A DNA stretch of 64,000 nucleotides from Crystallibacter permensis (GCF_025960875.1 NZ_JAODLR010000002.1:186001-250000), one strand, 5' to 3'. Positions 23,942 to 33,546 are shown, counted from the stretch's first letter. Notes: generated by a model from the letters alone, not told the origin. Numbers and translations are program-made.

Positions 23942-25226
23942 AAAAGAATGTCTCGATCAGCCGGGTAACCTTGGCGCTGGCCCCAGGGGTGAAGCTTTCA
24001 ACTGCGGGGATGAGCCGCCATTTGTCGAACATGGTGCACGGGTGCGAGAGTCCCAGCACCACCAGGTCCCCCACGGCGGGCTCGGCGCCGTCGGCCGTCC
24101 GCAGGAACGAGTGCTGGTCATTCATCCCGCTCACGGTAGCCCCGCGCAGGTCTGAAGTTTGTCCCGTTGTCCGGGATACGGCGGTCAGCGGGATGGGGAA
24201 GCCCTCGTCGTAGGGAAAGTCCCGCTTGCCGCCGTCGAGCAGGGCCAGCCCGGGCTCCGGCTGGGACAGCACCCGGCAGACGGCGCGGGCTGCCGGCACC
24301 AGTGTCTCGTCACCAGTGGACGCGCGGTCCGGGTCGAAGGGCGACAGCGCATGGTAGATCCCGTGGTCATGGGTGATGTAGGCACCGGACCTCAGGACGT
24401 ACCGGGCAGTGTCGGACTTCCGCGCCTGCGCGAACAGCTCACTCACGACGTCGGGATAGTTGCTGCCGCCGCAGGTCACCAGCACGTCGGCGTCGTCGTA
24501 CAGGTGTCCGATCCGCTGGTGCAGCTCCAACAGATCCGCAACGTACCGGTGGAGGAAGTCCAGCGTCGCCTTGTCCCGGTCATGCCCGAGCGCCCCCTCG
24601 TAGCCGGCCACCCCGGCCAGCCGCAGAACCGGTGACGCGGCAACCGCTTCGGCGAGCGCAACGGCCTCGTCCACGCTGCGGCAACCGGTCCGCCCTCCCG
24701 GCGCACCGAGCTCAACCAGCACGGACAGCGGCCGGGCCAGCGTGACCCCGGCCAGGGCTTCTTCGGCAACACCGATGGCAGCGGGATTGTCGAGCCAGGA
24801 CCAGATGGAGCACTCTGGATCAGCTAGCTCCCTGGCGACCCAGCGGATCGCGTTCGGGTCCGTGAGCTGGTTGGCCAGCAGGAGCGCGTTGAAGGAACGC
24901 GCCCGCCCCACCCGCAGCTGGCTGGGATTGGCCACGGTGATGCCCGTGGCACCGGCATCGAGCTGCTGCTGCCAGAGCTGCGGCGCCATGGTGGTCTTGC
25001 CGTGCGGCATCAGCTCCAGATCGCGCTCGCCCAGCCAGCCGGCCATGAACGCGACATTGTGCGCCAGGGCTTCCTCGTCCAAAACCAGCAAGGGAGTCCA
25101 GAAATCGGCCAGGCCCGGACCGGCCGCGACGTACTCCTCAACGGTGCGCCCGGCCGCATCGCCGGGCAGTCCCTTGTCGTCCGCGCTGATCATCCGGGTC
25201 TGCTGTACCTGCTGCTGTGGGTTCAA
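23940..25226 (-). CDS. D-threonine-aldolase / D-serine-dehydratase-like PLP enzyme
   Basis: About 428 residues. The N-terminal alanine-racemase-like barrel has LMPHGKTTMAP, where Lys should bind PLP, and a GATGITVANPSQ strand. The C-terminal domain has SGMNDQHSFL and GLSHPCTMFDKWR, with His and Cys at the metal site of the D-threonine aldolase family. It probably cleaves or deaminates a D-amino acid or a beta-hydroxy amino acid. The start is uncertain: TTG 25226 has a GGCGGGG stretch before it, GTG 25298 and ATG 25193 are alternatives. It stands alone. Confidence 0.8.
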   Translation of the reverse strand: MNPQQQVQQTRMISADDKGLPGDAAGRTVEEYVAAGPGLADFWTPLLVLDEEALAHNVAFMAGWLGERDLELMPHGKTTMAPQLWQQQLDAGATGITVANPSQLRVGRARSFNALLLANQLTDPNAIRWVARELADPECSIWSWLDNPAAIGVAEEALAGVTLARPLSVLVELGAPGGRTGCRSVDEAVALAEAVAASPVLRLAGVAGYEGALGHDRDKATLDFLHRYVADLLELHQRIGHLYDDADVLVTCGGSNYPDVVSELFAQARKSDTARYVLRSGAYITHDHGIYHALSPFDPDRASTGDETLVPAARAVCRVLSQPEPGLALLDGGKRDFPYDEGFPIPLTAVSRTTGQTSDLRGATVSGMNDQHSFLRTADGAEPAVGDLVVLGLSHPCTMFDKWRLIPAVESFTPGASAKVTRLIETFF

Positions 25227-25379
25227 CGTCGCCCCGCCTTTCGTCGTCGTCGTTGGAATTTTCTTCCAGCGTAGTGGGCCGACGACGGCGGGGCTCACCT
25301 TTCCGGGTCAGTCGCCTACAGCTAGGCCTAGCGGTGACCAACTACAAGCTGATGCCCGCTTAGTGGAATGCTGGGCCCT

Positions 25380-26024
25380 ATGACAACGCAGCCGCTCACC
25401 GCAGGTCGACGCCGATACGCGGCGGCTGCCATGGCCGGCGCCGTGATTTATGCCGTGGTGGACGTTGTCCTTCATTTGCTGCCGCCGCACTACAACCCGA
25501 TCAGCGACGCCGAAAGCAACCTCGCGGTGGGTCCGTTCGGCTGGATTATGAACCTCAATTTCCTCGGCCGCGCCGTCATGACTTTCTGCGTGATAGCCGC
25601 GATCAGCCGGACGGGGCCGGCGACGAGGCTGCGGCGCACCGGCTCTTGGCTTCTGGGCGTCGGAGGTGTGTGCTCGGGGGTGCTGGCGTTCTTCTCGGCC
25701 GACGTCCATGCTGCCGGCGCATCCGGTCTGCGGGTTTCCACCACCGAAGGCACCATCCATCTTTATGTCGCGGCCTTCGGGTTCCTCGCAGCGTTGGCGG
25801 CCTTCGTCCTGCTGACACTGTGGATCCGGACCAGCACGGAACTGCGCAACGCGTATCCGGCAGCCTTGGCCTTCACCCTGCTCGCCGGCGCCGGGCTCGC
25901 GTCCCTTGGCCTGACCATCGGCTTTGCACCGGAACTGCTCGGCTTGGCGGAGCGGATCTGTTTAGTCGGCATCCTCGGCTGGGCGTTTGCCGTCAGCGCC
26001 GCTATCCGCCGGTCCGACCCCTGA
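25380..26024 (+). CDS. DUF998 membrane protein
   Basis: About 214 residues with six membrane helices. HYNPISDAESNLAVG between helices one and two, followed by FGWIMNLNFLGRA, is typical of DUF998. The function is unknown. ATG 25380 or 25368 may start; neither has a clear ribosome site. It is followed after 82 bases by the MFS gene in the same direction. Confidence 0.75.
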   Translation: MTTQPLTAGRRRYAAAAMAGAVIYAVVDVVLHLLPPHYNPISDAESNLAVGPFGWIMNLNFLGRAVMTFCVIAAISRTGPATRLRRTGSWLLGVGGVCSGVLAFFSADVHAAGASGLRVSTTEGTIHLYVAAFGFLAALAAFVLLTLWIRTSTELRNAYPAALAFTLLAGAGLASLGLTIGFAPELLGLAERICLVGILGWAFAVSAAIRRSDP

Positions 26025-26106
26025 GGGCGGGATTGGCAAGCCAATCTGCGACTCAGCATTACCTGCAACATGTTTCACCACACGGCGGACCTGCAACACT
26101 GGTCCG

Positions 26107-27312
26107 ATGAGAAGTTCCCGCGGTTTTATCGCCGGTTTGATCGTGCTCTGCCAAAGCTCCCAGTCCTTGGCATACGCAGGCATCGCGCTGTTCCTTCCGC
26201 TGATCCGGACGGAACTTGGACTGACCTTTACCGAGTCCGGTTTGTTCGCCATTGCGACCACGGCCACTTATGCGGCGATGCAGATTCCCGCGGGATATCT
26301 CGCGGACCGGTTCGGCGCCAAGCGGGTATTCCTGATCGGCACCCTCGGGGTGAACCTGACAGCCCTAGGTTTTGCATTGCTGCCGACATTTGGCTGGCTA
26401 CTCCTGGACCAGGCAGTATCAGGGGTATTCCGGTCACTTATGTTCGCGCCAGGCATGGTGCTGATGTCACGCCAGTTCCCGCCCGAGCGCCGCGCAACCG
26501 CAATGGGACTGTTCGTGGCACTGGGTTTCACCTCCAACATCTTCCTGAACACCCTCGGTCCGGTCTTGGTGGGCCCGCTTGGCTGGCGAAATCTATTCCT
26601 CATCTTTGCCGCGTTGGGCCTGCTGTTCCTGGTCCTGTTCTGGAAGACGCCGGAGGCACCTGGCACCGGGCAGGACAGCCGGCCCGTCCGGCTCCACGAG
26701 CTCGCGGCCATCATGCGCGAGCGCATCCTGTGGCTCTGCGCAGGTATCCAATTCGTGCGCTTGGCTGTCACCGGCGGAACGGCGATGTGGCTGCCAACGT
26801 ATCTGGTCGCGGACAAGGGCATGTCGCTGCAGGCCGCAGGGCTGGTGCTCGCCGCGGGCGCTCTGCTTTCTGCCCCGGCAAACTTCCTCGGCGGCTACAT
26901 CGCGGACCGTTTCAACCGTCCCGTGGCGGTCATCTCCACAGCACTGGTGCTGATCGGCGGAACGTTGCTGCTGATCGTGCAGGCCCAGTCCCCCGCTGCC
27001 CTGCTGGTCCTGGTGGCCGTCAACCAATTCCTGGTCCAGATCTACTTCGGTCCGCTTTTCGACATTCCTGTCCGCGCACTGGGACGCGAATTTGCGGGCA
27101 CGATAAGTGGCTTCTCTAATTTTTGGGCGAACATCGGCGCCCTGTTCTCGCTGTACCTGCTCGGGTCGGCGAAAGATGCGCTTGGCTCGTTCGACGCCGG
27201 CTTCTTCCTCCTGGCGGGACTGTGCGCGGCGGCTCTCCTCCTGGCGGTACCCGTCTCCCGAGACCTCACCAGGATTACGACGACGGCGACGCCCGCTGTC
27301 AGCGGACGCTAG
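26107..27312 (+). CDS. MFS transporter
   Basis: About 401 residues, twelve predicted helices. The loop between helices two and three carries GYLADRFGAKRV, the standard MFS signature, and GGYIADRFNRP repeats it in the second half. The family is of the nitrate/sulfonate or oxalate-like ACS type by length, but the substrate cannot be told. It overlaps the convergent LacI regulator gene by 14 bases, so it is not likely to be controlled with the sugar genes beyond it. Confidence 0.85.
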   Translation: MRSSRGFIAGLIVLCQSSQSLAYAGIALFLPLIRTELGLTFTESGLFAIATTATYAAMQIPAGYLADRFGAKRVFLIGTLGVNLTALGFALLPTFGWLLLDQAVSGVFRSLMFAPGMVLMSRQFPPERRATAMGLFVALGFTSNIFLNTLGPVLVGPLGWRNLFLIFAALGLLFLVLFWKTPEAPGTGQDSRPVRLHELAAIMRERILWLCAGIQFVRLAVTGGTAMWLPTYLVADKGMSLQAAGLVLAAGALLSAPANFLGGYIADRFNRPVAVISTALVLIGGTLLLIVQAQSPAALLVLVAVNQFLVQIYFGPLFDIPVRALGREFAGTISGFSNFWANIGALFSLYLLGSAKDALGSFDAGFFLLAGLCAAALLLAVPVSRDLTRITTTATPAVSGR

Positions 27313-28330
27313 ACGCGGCGGGAGCGGGGCCTGTAGTAGCCCGGACCACCAGTTGTGGCTGGTGGACCAGGCCGGCGGGCTCCTTGGAGGCCAGCCGCGC
27401 GGCCGCGCACCCGACGGCGGCTTCAGCCAACCGCGGCGCGTCCTGGCTGACGCTGGTCAACTGCACGTGGCTGAGGCGGGCAAGCTGACTGTCGTCGTAC
27501 CCGGCTACAGAGAGGTCCTCAGGAACATTCAGTCCCGCTCGTCGGACCGCCTCGAGCACGCCCAGTGCACACCGGTCGTTGAAGGCCACTACGGCGTCAG
27601 GGACCGAACCGGCCACCAATTCGCCACCCGCGCGCAGCCCGTCTTCTTCGTGGGCTCCGCCATGGAGCACCCGGATATTGGCCGAGAGCCCGTACTCCTG
27701 CATGGTCAACCGGTAGGCGGCGCTGCGTTCCTCAGCGGCCACTGCGCCGGCACCATCAATGTGCACAATATTGCGATGCCCCAGCGACACCAGATGTTCC
27801 ACGGCCGCACGAACGCCAGCGCCGTCGTCGCTGCGGACTACGTCAACACCTTCAGCCGACGTCGGGCTGAGGAGGCTGACCACCGGCACCTGACGGGCAT
27901 AGGCAGCCAATTCCTCCGGGGCGGAGGACGGCGAGATCATCAGCGCGGCCTCAATGCCCGCGTCCAGCAGCGACTCCAGTGCGCGGGATTCCGGCCGTCG
28001 CGGGCCGACAGCGCTGAGTGTCACGTCGAAACCGGCCGCCTCTGCCGCGGCATAAATGGACTCGACCACCTCGCCGTGGAACGGCTCGGAGAGTGTGAAG
28101 GTGACGCCAAGCAGCCTGGTCCGGCTGCTACGCAGCAGGCGCGCCCGGGAATCCGGACGGTAGCCGAGCTCGCTGGCCACCTCGAGCACGCGGCGGCGGG
28201 TGGCCTCGCCGGCACCTTCGGCGCCGCGCATCACGATCGAAGCCAACGCTCGCGAAACTCCGGCCGCCGCGGCGACGTCCGCCAGGGTGGTCCTGCGTCC
28301 TGGTGTGCCCTCAGACGTTACTTGCACCAT
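27299..28330 (-). CDS. LacI-family regulator of the adjacent dehydrogenase/isomerase pair
   Basis: A 343-residue repressor. The helix-turn-helix is TTLADVAAAAGVSRALASI (about 14-33) with the hinge ATRRRVLEVASELGYRP. The ligand-binding part has VVAFNDRCALGVLEA and LSVAGYDDSQLARL. It is divergent from the oxidoreductase gene at 28533 across two identical operators, so a sugar or polyol product likely releases it. The ATG at 28330 has AAGGAG only one base away; GTG at codon 2 may be the real start. Confidence 0.9.
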   Translation of the reverse strand: MVQVTSEGTPGRRTTLADVAAAAGVSRALASIVMRGAEGAGEATRRRVLEVASELGYRPDSRARLLRSSRTRLLGVTFTLSEPFHGEVVESIYAAAEAAGFDVTLSAVGPRRPESRALESLLDAGIEAALMISPSSAPEELAAYARQVPVVSLLSPTSAEGVDVVRSDDGAGVRAAVEHLVSLGHRNIVHIDGAGAVAAEERSAAYRLTMQEYGLSANIRVLHGGAHEEDGLRAGGELVAGSVPDAVVAFNDRCALGVLEAVRRAGLNVPEDLSVAGYDDSQLARLSHVQLTSVSQDAPRLAEAAVGCAAARLASKEPAGLVHQPQLVVRATTGPAPAASSVR

Positions 28331-28420
28331 GCTCCTTCGTTTTCGGCCTGCGTTCCCGTCCGATACATCAGCTGGCTTTTCCAGCCGCCGTTTCAGTTCT
28401 TCCTCGACCCAAAATTGATA

Positions 28421-28434
28421 CTAGAACGATCTAG
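28421..28434. promoter_or_regulatory. LacI-type operator, copy 1
   Basis: CTAGAACGATCTAG, a palindrome-like site with arms CTAGA and TCTAG. It is the exact reverse complement of copy 2, 56 bases away. Confidence 0.75.
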
Positions 28435-28476
28435 ACAGTGCTGTCCACGTATGCCACAGTGGACTCGTCCCATTAA

Positions 28477-28490
28477 CTAGATCGTTCTAG
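28477..28490. promoter_or_regulatory. LacI-type operator, copy 2
   Basis: CTAGATCGTTCTAG, the reverse complement of copy 1, 43 bases before the start of the oxidoreductase gene. Two such sites permit DNA looping by a tetrameric or dimer-of-dimers repressor. Confidence 0.75.
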
Positions 28491-28532
28491 TCCGTGCCTT
28501 TGCCGCCGGACAACCTCGCTGAAGGAGCATCC

Positions 28533-29648
28533 ATGGCCTACGTTGAGCGCAGCCCAATCTCGGCATACCCCATCAGGCTTGCCCTGATCGGTTCCGGCTG
28601 GATGGGAGCTTTCCATGCCGAAAGCGCCGCCACCCGGATCGGCGGAACCCGCCTCGAGGCGATCGCCGATCCTGCCCTTGGACCCGCCACCGAACTGGCG
28701 GACCGGCTCGGCGTCGCAAAGGTGACTGCCCATCCAGCCGACCTGTTTGCCGATCCGGACATCGACGGCGTCATCATCGCAGCACCGGCCCGCTTCCACT
28801 CGTCCCTGATCGCAGCAGCCGCTGCCGCCGGTAAGCATGTGTTCTGCGAGAAGCCGGCCGCCCGAACCCTCGAAGAGTTGGACGAGGCGCTGGCCGCCGT
28901 AGACGAGGCCGGCGTCGAGCTCCAGATCGGCTTCAACCGCCGATTCGCGGCGGATTTCGCGGCTGCCAAGCGCACCATCGACGCCGGAACAGTGGGCGAG
29001 CCACGCCTGCTACGTTCGCTTACCCGCGATCCCAACACGACGGACGCCATCCTAAACGCGGATCGGACCCCGCAGTGGACCATTTTTCTCGAGACGCTGA
29101 TTCACGACTTCGACACTCTCAACTGGTTCAACCAAGGAGGCGTCCCGGAGCAGGTCCATGTGATGGCCGATGCGCTGGTGGAACCTTCCCTCAAGGATGC
29201 GGGCTATCTGGATACCGCCGTCGTCACCATCCGCTACAGCAATGGAGCGATCGCCGTCGCCGAAGCAAACTTCAGCGCCCTATACGGCTACGACGTACGC
29301 GGCGAGGTATTCGGGTCGGCCGGCATGGTCCAGGCCGGTTCGCTGCACGAGACATCAGCCACAAGCTACACCGCGCACGGCTTCGGCGGCGAAACCCCGC
29401 GTCTGAACGTAGAGCTGTTCCACGAGGCCTACACCGCGGAAATCGCCCACTTCGCGGAGGTCATCCGAAGCCGGCGCGACGGCACGCCCGCTCCTGAGCT
29501 TGCCGCACCCGGCGGCGCCGATGCCCGTGCGGCCCTAGCCCTCGCCCTGGCTTGCATCCAATCAGTCGAGACCGGTGCCCCCGTGAACGTCGCCGATGTT
29601 CTCCCCGCCGCCGTCCCGGCCGGCGCACTTCCGGCGGACGCCCGATGA
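28533..29648 (+). CDS. Gfo/Idh/MocA-family dehydrogenase
   Basis: About 371 residues. The Rossmann start LALIGSGWMGAFHAE (near residue 12) binds NAD(P); CEKPAARTLEELDEA is the family EKP motif that holds the nicotinamide; the C-terminal sheet contains the catalytic region LIHDFDTLNWF (HD). It probably oxidises or reduces a polyol or sugar. GAAGGAG lies seven bases before ATG 28533. The next gene overlaps by four bases (ATGA), so the two products probably act one after the other. Confidence 0.88.
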   Translation: MAYVERSPISAYPIRLALIGSGWMGAFHAESAATRIGGTRLEAIADPALGPATELADRLGVAKVTAHPADLFADPDIDGVIIAAPARFHSSLIAAAAAAGKHVFCEKPAARTLEELDEALAAVDEAGVELQIGFNRRFAADFAAAKRTIDAGTVGEPRLLRSLTRDPNTTDAILNADRTPQWTIFLETLIHDFDTLNWFNQGGVPEQVHVMADALVEPSLKDAGYLDTAVVTIRYSNGAIAVAEANFSALYGYDVRGEVFGSAGMVQAGSLHETSATSYTAHGFGGETPRLNVELFHEAYTAEIAHFAEVIRSRRDGTPAPELAAPGGADARAALALALACIQSVETGAPVNVADVLPAAVPAGALPADAR

Positions 29649-30490
29649 GCGAGCAGGCCGCGCCGAGCCGGGGCCCAGTCGACATCCGCCTGGCTGTCTG
29701 CGCAGAGATGGTTTTCCTGGACCTGCCCATCGAGGAACGTGTCCGCCGGATCGCCGACGCTGGCTTCGACGTCGAGCTATGGGATACCCGCAAGCACGAC
29801 GTCGAACAGCTCGTCGCCACCGGCGCCAAGTTCTCCTCGATGACCGGCTACTCGGCTGGCAGCGTCATCGATCCGGACACCGCGCCCGATGTCCTCCGCA
29901 CGGCCGCCGAGCTCATTCCCACGGCACTGGAACTGGGCGTCAGCCGCATGGTGGTCCACCCGGCGGAGCTGATCAACGGGCAGGCTGCACGTCCGGCCTT
30001 CCGCGCTACCGGCCAGATGTGGCTCACGGGACTGCGGACTCTTGAAAAGCTGGGCGAGCTCGGCGCGGAGCACGGCGTCACATTCGCGCTCGAGAACCTC
30101 AACACCATTATTGACCACCCGGGTATTCCGCTCGCCAGGGCCAAGGACACGCTGGCCCTCGTCGAGGCGATTAAGCACCCCAATGTGAAGATGATGCTCG
30201 ATATTTATCACGCGCAGATCGGCGAAGGGAACCTGATCGACCTGCTCGGCCGCGCTCTGCCGCACATTGGCGAGATCCAGGTAGCGGACGTTCCGGGGCG
30301 CTGCGAACCGGGCACTGGAGAGATCCATTTCCCTGCCATTGCCCGCGCGCTGGACGAGATCGGGTACAAGGGGACGGTAGGGATGGAGGCGTGGGCCGAA
30401 TCCGACAGCGAGCTGGCCCTGGCACGCTTCCGTGAAGCGTTCACGCTACGGCGCTCGGTTCCTTTCGGTGCTGGAATCTCCACCGGTTAG
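29645..30490 (+). CDS. Hydroxypyruvate-isomerase-like TIM-barrel protein
   Basis: About 281 residues of the xylose-isomerase-like TIM barrel (AP endonuclease 2) family. ALENLN (Glu), MLDIYHAQ (Asp, His), ADVPGRCEPGTGEI and GMEAWAES carry the metal-binding acids and the features of hydroxypyruvate isomerase (Hyi). It should convert a keto-sugar or tartronate-semialdehyde-type compound. It is translationally coupled to the dehydrogenase by an ATGA overlap. A group II intron begins its 3' end only six bases after the TAG stop. Confidence 0.85.
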   Translation: MSEQAAPSRGPVDIRLAVCAEMVFLDLPIEERVRRIADAGFDVELWDTRKHDVEQLVATGAKFSSMTGYSAGSVIDPDTAPDVLRTAAELIPTALELGVSRMVVHPAELINGQAARPAFRATGQMWLTGLRTLEKLGELGAEHGVTFALENLNTIIDHPGIPLARAKDTLALVEAIKHPNVKMMLDIYHAQIGEGNLIDLLGRALPHIGEIQVADVPGRCEPGTGEIHFPAIARALDEIGYKGTVGMEAWAESDSELALARFREAFTLRRSVPFGAGISTG

Positions 30491-30496
30491 CAGCAG

Positions 30497-32403
30497 ATCG
30501 AGTAGGAGGGCCGGGTTTCCCGGCCCTCCTCTCACACCACCGTAGGTGCGGGCCTCGCATACGGCGGTTCGTCAGGTTGTCCTGTAGCGACGCCAGGCGT
30601 CGTGAAGGAACAGCAAACCCGAGGTTTCCCAGTATTCGTTGGTGAGGCTCCGTTGGAGGACAGCCGATCCGGCGATCCGCCAGTAGCCCTTGCTGCTCAT
30701 GCCCCATTCATACGCGTTGCGCGCAGAGATGCCGAGCTTTCGCAGGTTAGCCACGCGGGTACGCGGTCGCTTCCATTCCTTCCACCGGATCTGGCGCATC
30801 CGCCGCCTGAACCACTCATCCAGATCCGCGAACTTCCGCGGCGTATCGGCCAGACGGAAATACCCCATCCAGCCCCGGATATAGCGGTTCAACAGCGTGA
30901 TGCGCTCACCCATCGAGATACTCCACTTCCGGGACGTGAGCTGCTTGATCCGCATCTTGGCCCGTTTCAGGGCCTTCGGCGCGACCCGCAGCTTCACCCC
31001 CTTCGCCGTGAAGAAGAAGGCATAGCCCAGCAACGTAGCTGCCTTTGCCGGACTGATCTTCGACTTCTCCCGGTTCACCTTCAGCAACAGGTCCTGCTCC
31101 AGCACTTTCGTGCACTGGTCCAGCACCCTTCCCGCGGCGCGTTTGCTCCTGACGAAGACCCGGATGTCGTCGGCGTACCGGACGAACCGGTGGCCGCGCG
31201 ACCACATCAACTGGTCGAAATCATCAAGCATGATGTTCGACAGCAACGGAGACAACGGCGACCCCTGCGGGGTGCCCTCCTCCGTCGGCCGCTTCACACC
31301 ACCTGCCATGATCCCCGCCTCAAGATAACGGCGGATCAGGCCCAGCAACCGCTTGTCCTTCACTTTCCGCGCAACCCGGGCCATCAAAGCGTCGTGGTTA
31401 ACCCGGTCGAAGAACGCATCCAGATCAACCTCAATCACCCACCGATAGCCCTGCTCAATCACGGTCCGGGCGACCCGGACCGCGTTGTGGGCGCTCTTGT
31501 TAGGCCGGAACCCGTACGAGACCGGCACGAACCCCGGATCAAAGACCGGGACGAGCACCTGCGCGATCGCCTGCTGGATCAACCGATCCAGCACGGCCGG
31601 CACGCCCAGCATCCGCTCACCGCCGTCAGGCTTGGGAATCATCACCTGACGCACCGGCTGCGGGCGGTACGTGCCCGCATCGAGTTGTTTTCGGATACCT
31701 GCCCAATGTCCTAAGCACCACGAACGGAGCTCGTCCGTACGCAGTCCGTCAGCACCAGGAGCACCCCGGTTCGCCTCGACACGGCGTAACGCGGCCAGCA
31801 GGTTATCCCGCGAGAACACCAGTCCCCACAGGTCCTGCCCGCCGCTGACAGTATTACCGACACGCGCCGGGACATCACTACGCTCAGGCAGGGGCCCTTT
31901 CGGATTCACCGATACCTCCGTCTGCTCTGGCCCGCGCACGGCGGGATGGCTGCGATCAACGTAATGTCCACGAGCAATGCCCGTTCAACATGTCATTTCC
32001 CAACGTTCGGCCCTTCCCGGCAAACCATAACGATTCCCGCCGGTACTACGGCCTCGGCTGACTTCTGCCCCGTCAGACCAGCCCTTAAGGCTGACCCGCT
32101 CCAGCACCCGTGACGGGTACCGGCGCACCGGGACAGACCTCCCCGGATAAGAACATTTACTTTCCCCCTGCCCCCGCCGCATTTACACCCCGGCCGTTTC
32201 GGTGGAACGGGCTTCAGCCTCTGCGGCGGCCTTACCCCGACCGGAATGCCTTATATGCGATTTGTGTCCCTCGGTGCAGGGATTTGCCTCCGGCTTCCTT
32301 CCCACCCCACCTCGCGGTGACGCAGTTGCCATTGGCTAGGAGTTAAACCACCTTCTCCTCCAGAGGACTTCCACCTCCAAGCAAATGCCCATGCCGGGCG
32401 TAC
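30497..32403 (-). mobile_element. Group II intron (probable class C), about 1.9 kb
   Basis: On the minus strand the element ends with a domain V-like hairpin (30535-30570) and a domain VI hairpin (30504-30515 with 30519-30530, 12 perfect pairs), followed by CTACTCGAT at 30497. The 5' part (about 31940-32403) has stretches typical of bacterial intron domain I such as GCAACTGCGTCACCG and GGAGGTGGAAGTCCTCT. The 5' end is placed at 32403, seven bases behind a perfect terminator stem (32411-32439); the first bases GTACG deviate from GTGYG, so this end is less sure. A maturase gene lies inside. Insertion behind a terminator and a domain VI without a bulged A are features of class C introns. Confidence 0.75.
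30572..31909 (-). CDS. Group II intron reverse transcriptase/maturase
   Basis: About 445 residues. The reverse transcriptase domain spans most of the protein, with VIEVDLDAFFDRVNHD, GTPQGSPLSPLLSNI and the catalytic YADDIRVF. The maturase X domain (GIIM) follows with LLNRYIRGWMGYFRLAD and WKEWKRPRTR. No HNH endonuclease domain is present at the C-terminus, as usual in class C introns. All catalytic residues are intact. GTG 31909 is preferred as start because GGAGG lies five bases before it; a frame from 31939 includes that site. Confidence 0.92.
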   Translation of the reverse strand: MNPKGPLPERSDVPARVGNTVSGGQDLWGLVFSRDNLLAALRRVEANRGAPGADGLRTDELRSWCLGHWAGIRKQLDAGTYRPQPVRQVMIPKPDGGERMLGVPAVLDRLIQQAIAQVLVPVFDPGFVPVSYGFRPNKSAHNAVRVARTVIEQGYRWVIEVDLDAFFDRVNHDALMARVARKVKDKRLLGLIRRYLEAGIMAGGVKRPTEEGTPQGSPLSPLLSNIMLDDFDQLMWSRGHRFVRYADDIRVFVRSKRAAGRVLDQCTKVLEQDLLLKVNREKSKISPAKAATLLGYAFFFTAKGVKLRVAPKALKRAKMRIKQLTSRKWSISMGERITLLNRYIRGWMGYFRLADTPRKFADLDEWFRRRMRQIRWKEWKRPRTRVANLRKLGISARNAYEWGMSSKGYWRIAGSAVLQRSLTNEYWETSGLLFLHDAWRRYRTT

Positions 32404-32410
32404 CGCAACC

Positions 32411-32439
32411 AGGACCCCCGATCACCGATCGGGGGTCCT
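32411..32439. terminator. Perfect bidirectional terminator hairpin
   Basis: AGGACCCCCGATC (32411-32423) pairs with 32427-32439 over a three-base loop. Before intron entry it would have served both the gene ending at 30490 and the one ending at 32478. A second stem CGAGGCC/GGCCTCG lies at 32445-32465. Confidence 0.8.
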
Positions 32440-32477
32440 GGCCGCGAGGCCTTGTCCGGGCCTCGTGACTGGGAGAG

Positions 32478-33500
32478 TCAGAGCTCCACTTTGACCGGGA
32501 TGCCGGTCTCCAAGGACAGCTGTGCAGCGTCGGCTACCTTGGAGGCAGCGACGGCGTCCTCGGGCGTGCATGGGTTTTCCCGCTGGCCCTGGATCAGTTC
32601 GAGAAACGCCAGCATCTCGGCCCGGTAGGCAGCGTCGAACCGCTCAGCGAAAGTCTTGTGGGTCTCCCCCTGCGGGAACTCCACTCCGGCCTCGGTCGAC
32701 CGCAGCGCAGTCTTCTCGTCCAGCCCCACCATCACGGATGACTTGGATCCCTGGATTTCGAGCCGCACGTCGTGGCCGGCCCCGTTGTAGCGGGTGGCGG
32801 AGACCGTGCCCACCGTTCCGTCATCGAAAGTAACGACGGCGAGCGCGGTGTCCACGTCGCCCACGGCGCCGATGGCGGGATCTCCGTTGTTCGAGCCGCG
32901 GGCATACACCTCCACGATCTCGCGGCCGGTCAGCCAGCGGAGAATGTCGAAGTCGTGCACCGAACAGTCGCGGAACAGCCCGCCCGACGTCGCCAGGAAT
33001 TCCACAGACGGCGGAAACATATCGCCGGTGATGGCCCGGAGCGAGTGGATCCAACCTAGCTCCCCCGCATCGAGGCGGCGCTTGGCTTCCAGGTAACCCG
33101 CATCGAAGCGGCGCTGGTGGCCGATCTGCACCACGCCGTTGTGTTCCCGGATGTACTCCAGCACGGGCTGCGAGTCCGCCACGTTGCCGGCCACCGGCTT
33201 CTCGCAGAAAACCGGCACGCCCGCATCCACCCCTCCACGGATGAGCTCAGGGTGGGTTGCGGTGCCGGTGGCGATGACCAGGCCGTCGACCCCGCCGTCG
33301 AGCATCTCCCGGACGCTAGGGACGAATTCCGCACCCACCGATTCGGCCACCGCGCGCGCGTGGTCCGCGGCAACGTCGGTAATCTGCAGCCGGATCTGAA
33401 TGCCCTGCTCTCTCAGGCCCTCGTTGAGGGCGGAGATGTTCTTTGCGTGCATGGTGCCGATTCGGCCGACGCCGGCCAGGCCGAGGGGTAACTTCTTCAT
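32478..33500 (-). CDS. Inositol 2-dehydrogenase-like protein (IolG/IolW type)
   Basis: About 340 residues. GLAGVGRIGTMHAKN binds NAD(P), CEKPVAGN is the EKP motif, and HDFDILRWL plus QIGHQRRFDAGY hold catalytic residues. GSNNGDPAIGAVGDVDTA is a stretch typical of inositol dehydrogenase-like proteins and recurs almost unchanged in the paralogue at 61234. It ends the minus-strand operon of ABC transporter and dehydrogenase genes. AAGGA lies five bases before ATG 33500. Likely substrate is myo-inositol, an isomer or a related polyol. Confidence 0.87.
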   Translation of the reverse strand: MKKLPLGLAGVGRIGTMHAKNISALNEGLREQGIQIRLQITDVAADHARAVAESVGAEFVPSVREMLDGGVDGLVIATGTATHPELIRGGVDAGVPVFCEKPVAGNVADSQPVLEYIREHNGVVQIGHQRRFDAGYLEAKRRLDAGELGWIHSLRAITGDMFPPSVEFLATSGGLFRDCSVHDFDILRWLTGREIVEVYARGSNNGDPAIGAVGDVDTALAVVTFDDGTVGTVSATRYNGAGHDVRLEIQGSKSSVMVGLDEKTALRSTEAGVEFPQGETHKTFAERFDAAYRAEMLAFLELIQGQRENPCTPEDAVAASKVADAAQLSLETGIPVKVEL

Positions 33501-33546
33501 TGTTTCCTTTGCTGGTTGATAAGGCTGCTGGTGGTGGTCGGGGCTG

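Noticed and set aside
32121-32128. GTGCG at 32128 (minus strand) as the 5' end of the group II intron
   Set aside because: It would leave only about 220 bases for domains I to III, too few, and intron-like domain I sequence continues up to about 32400.
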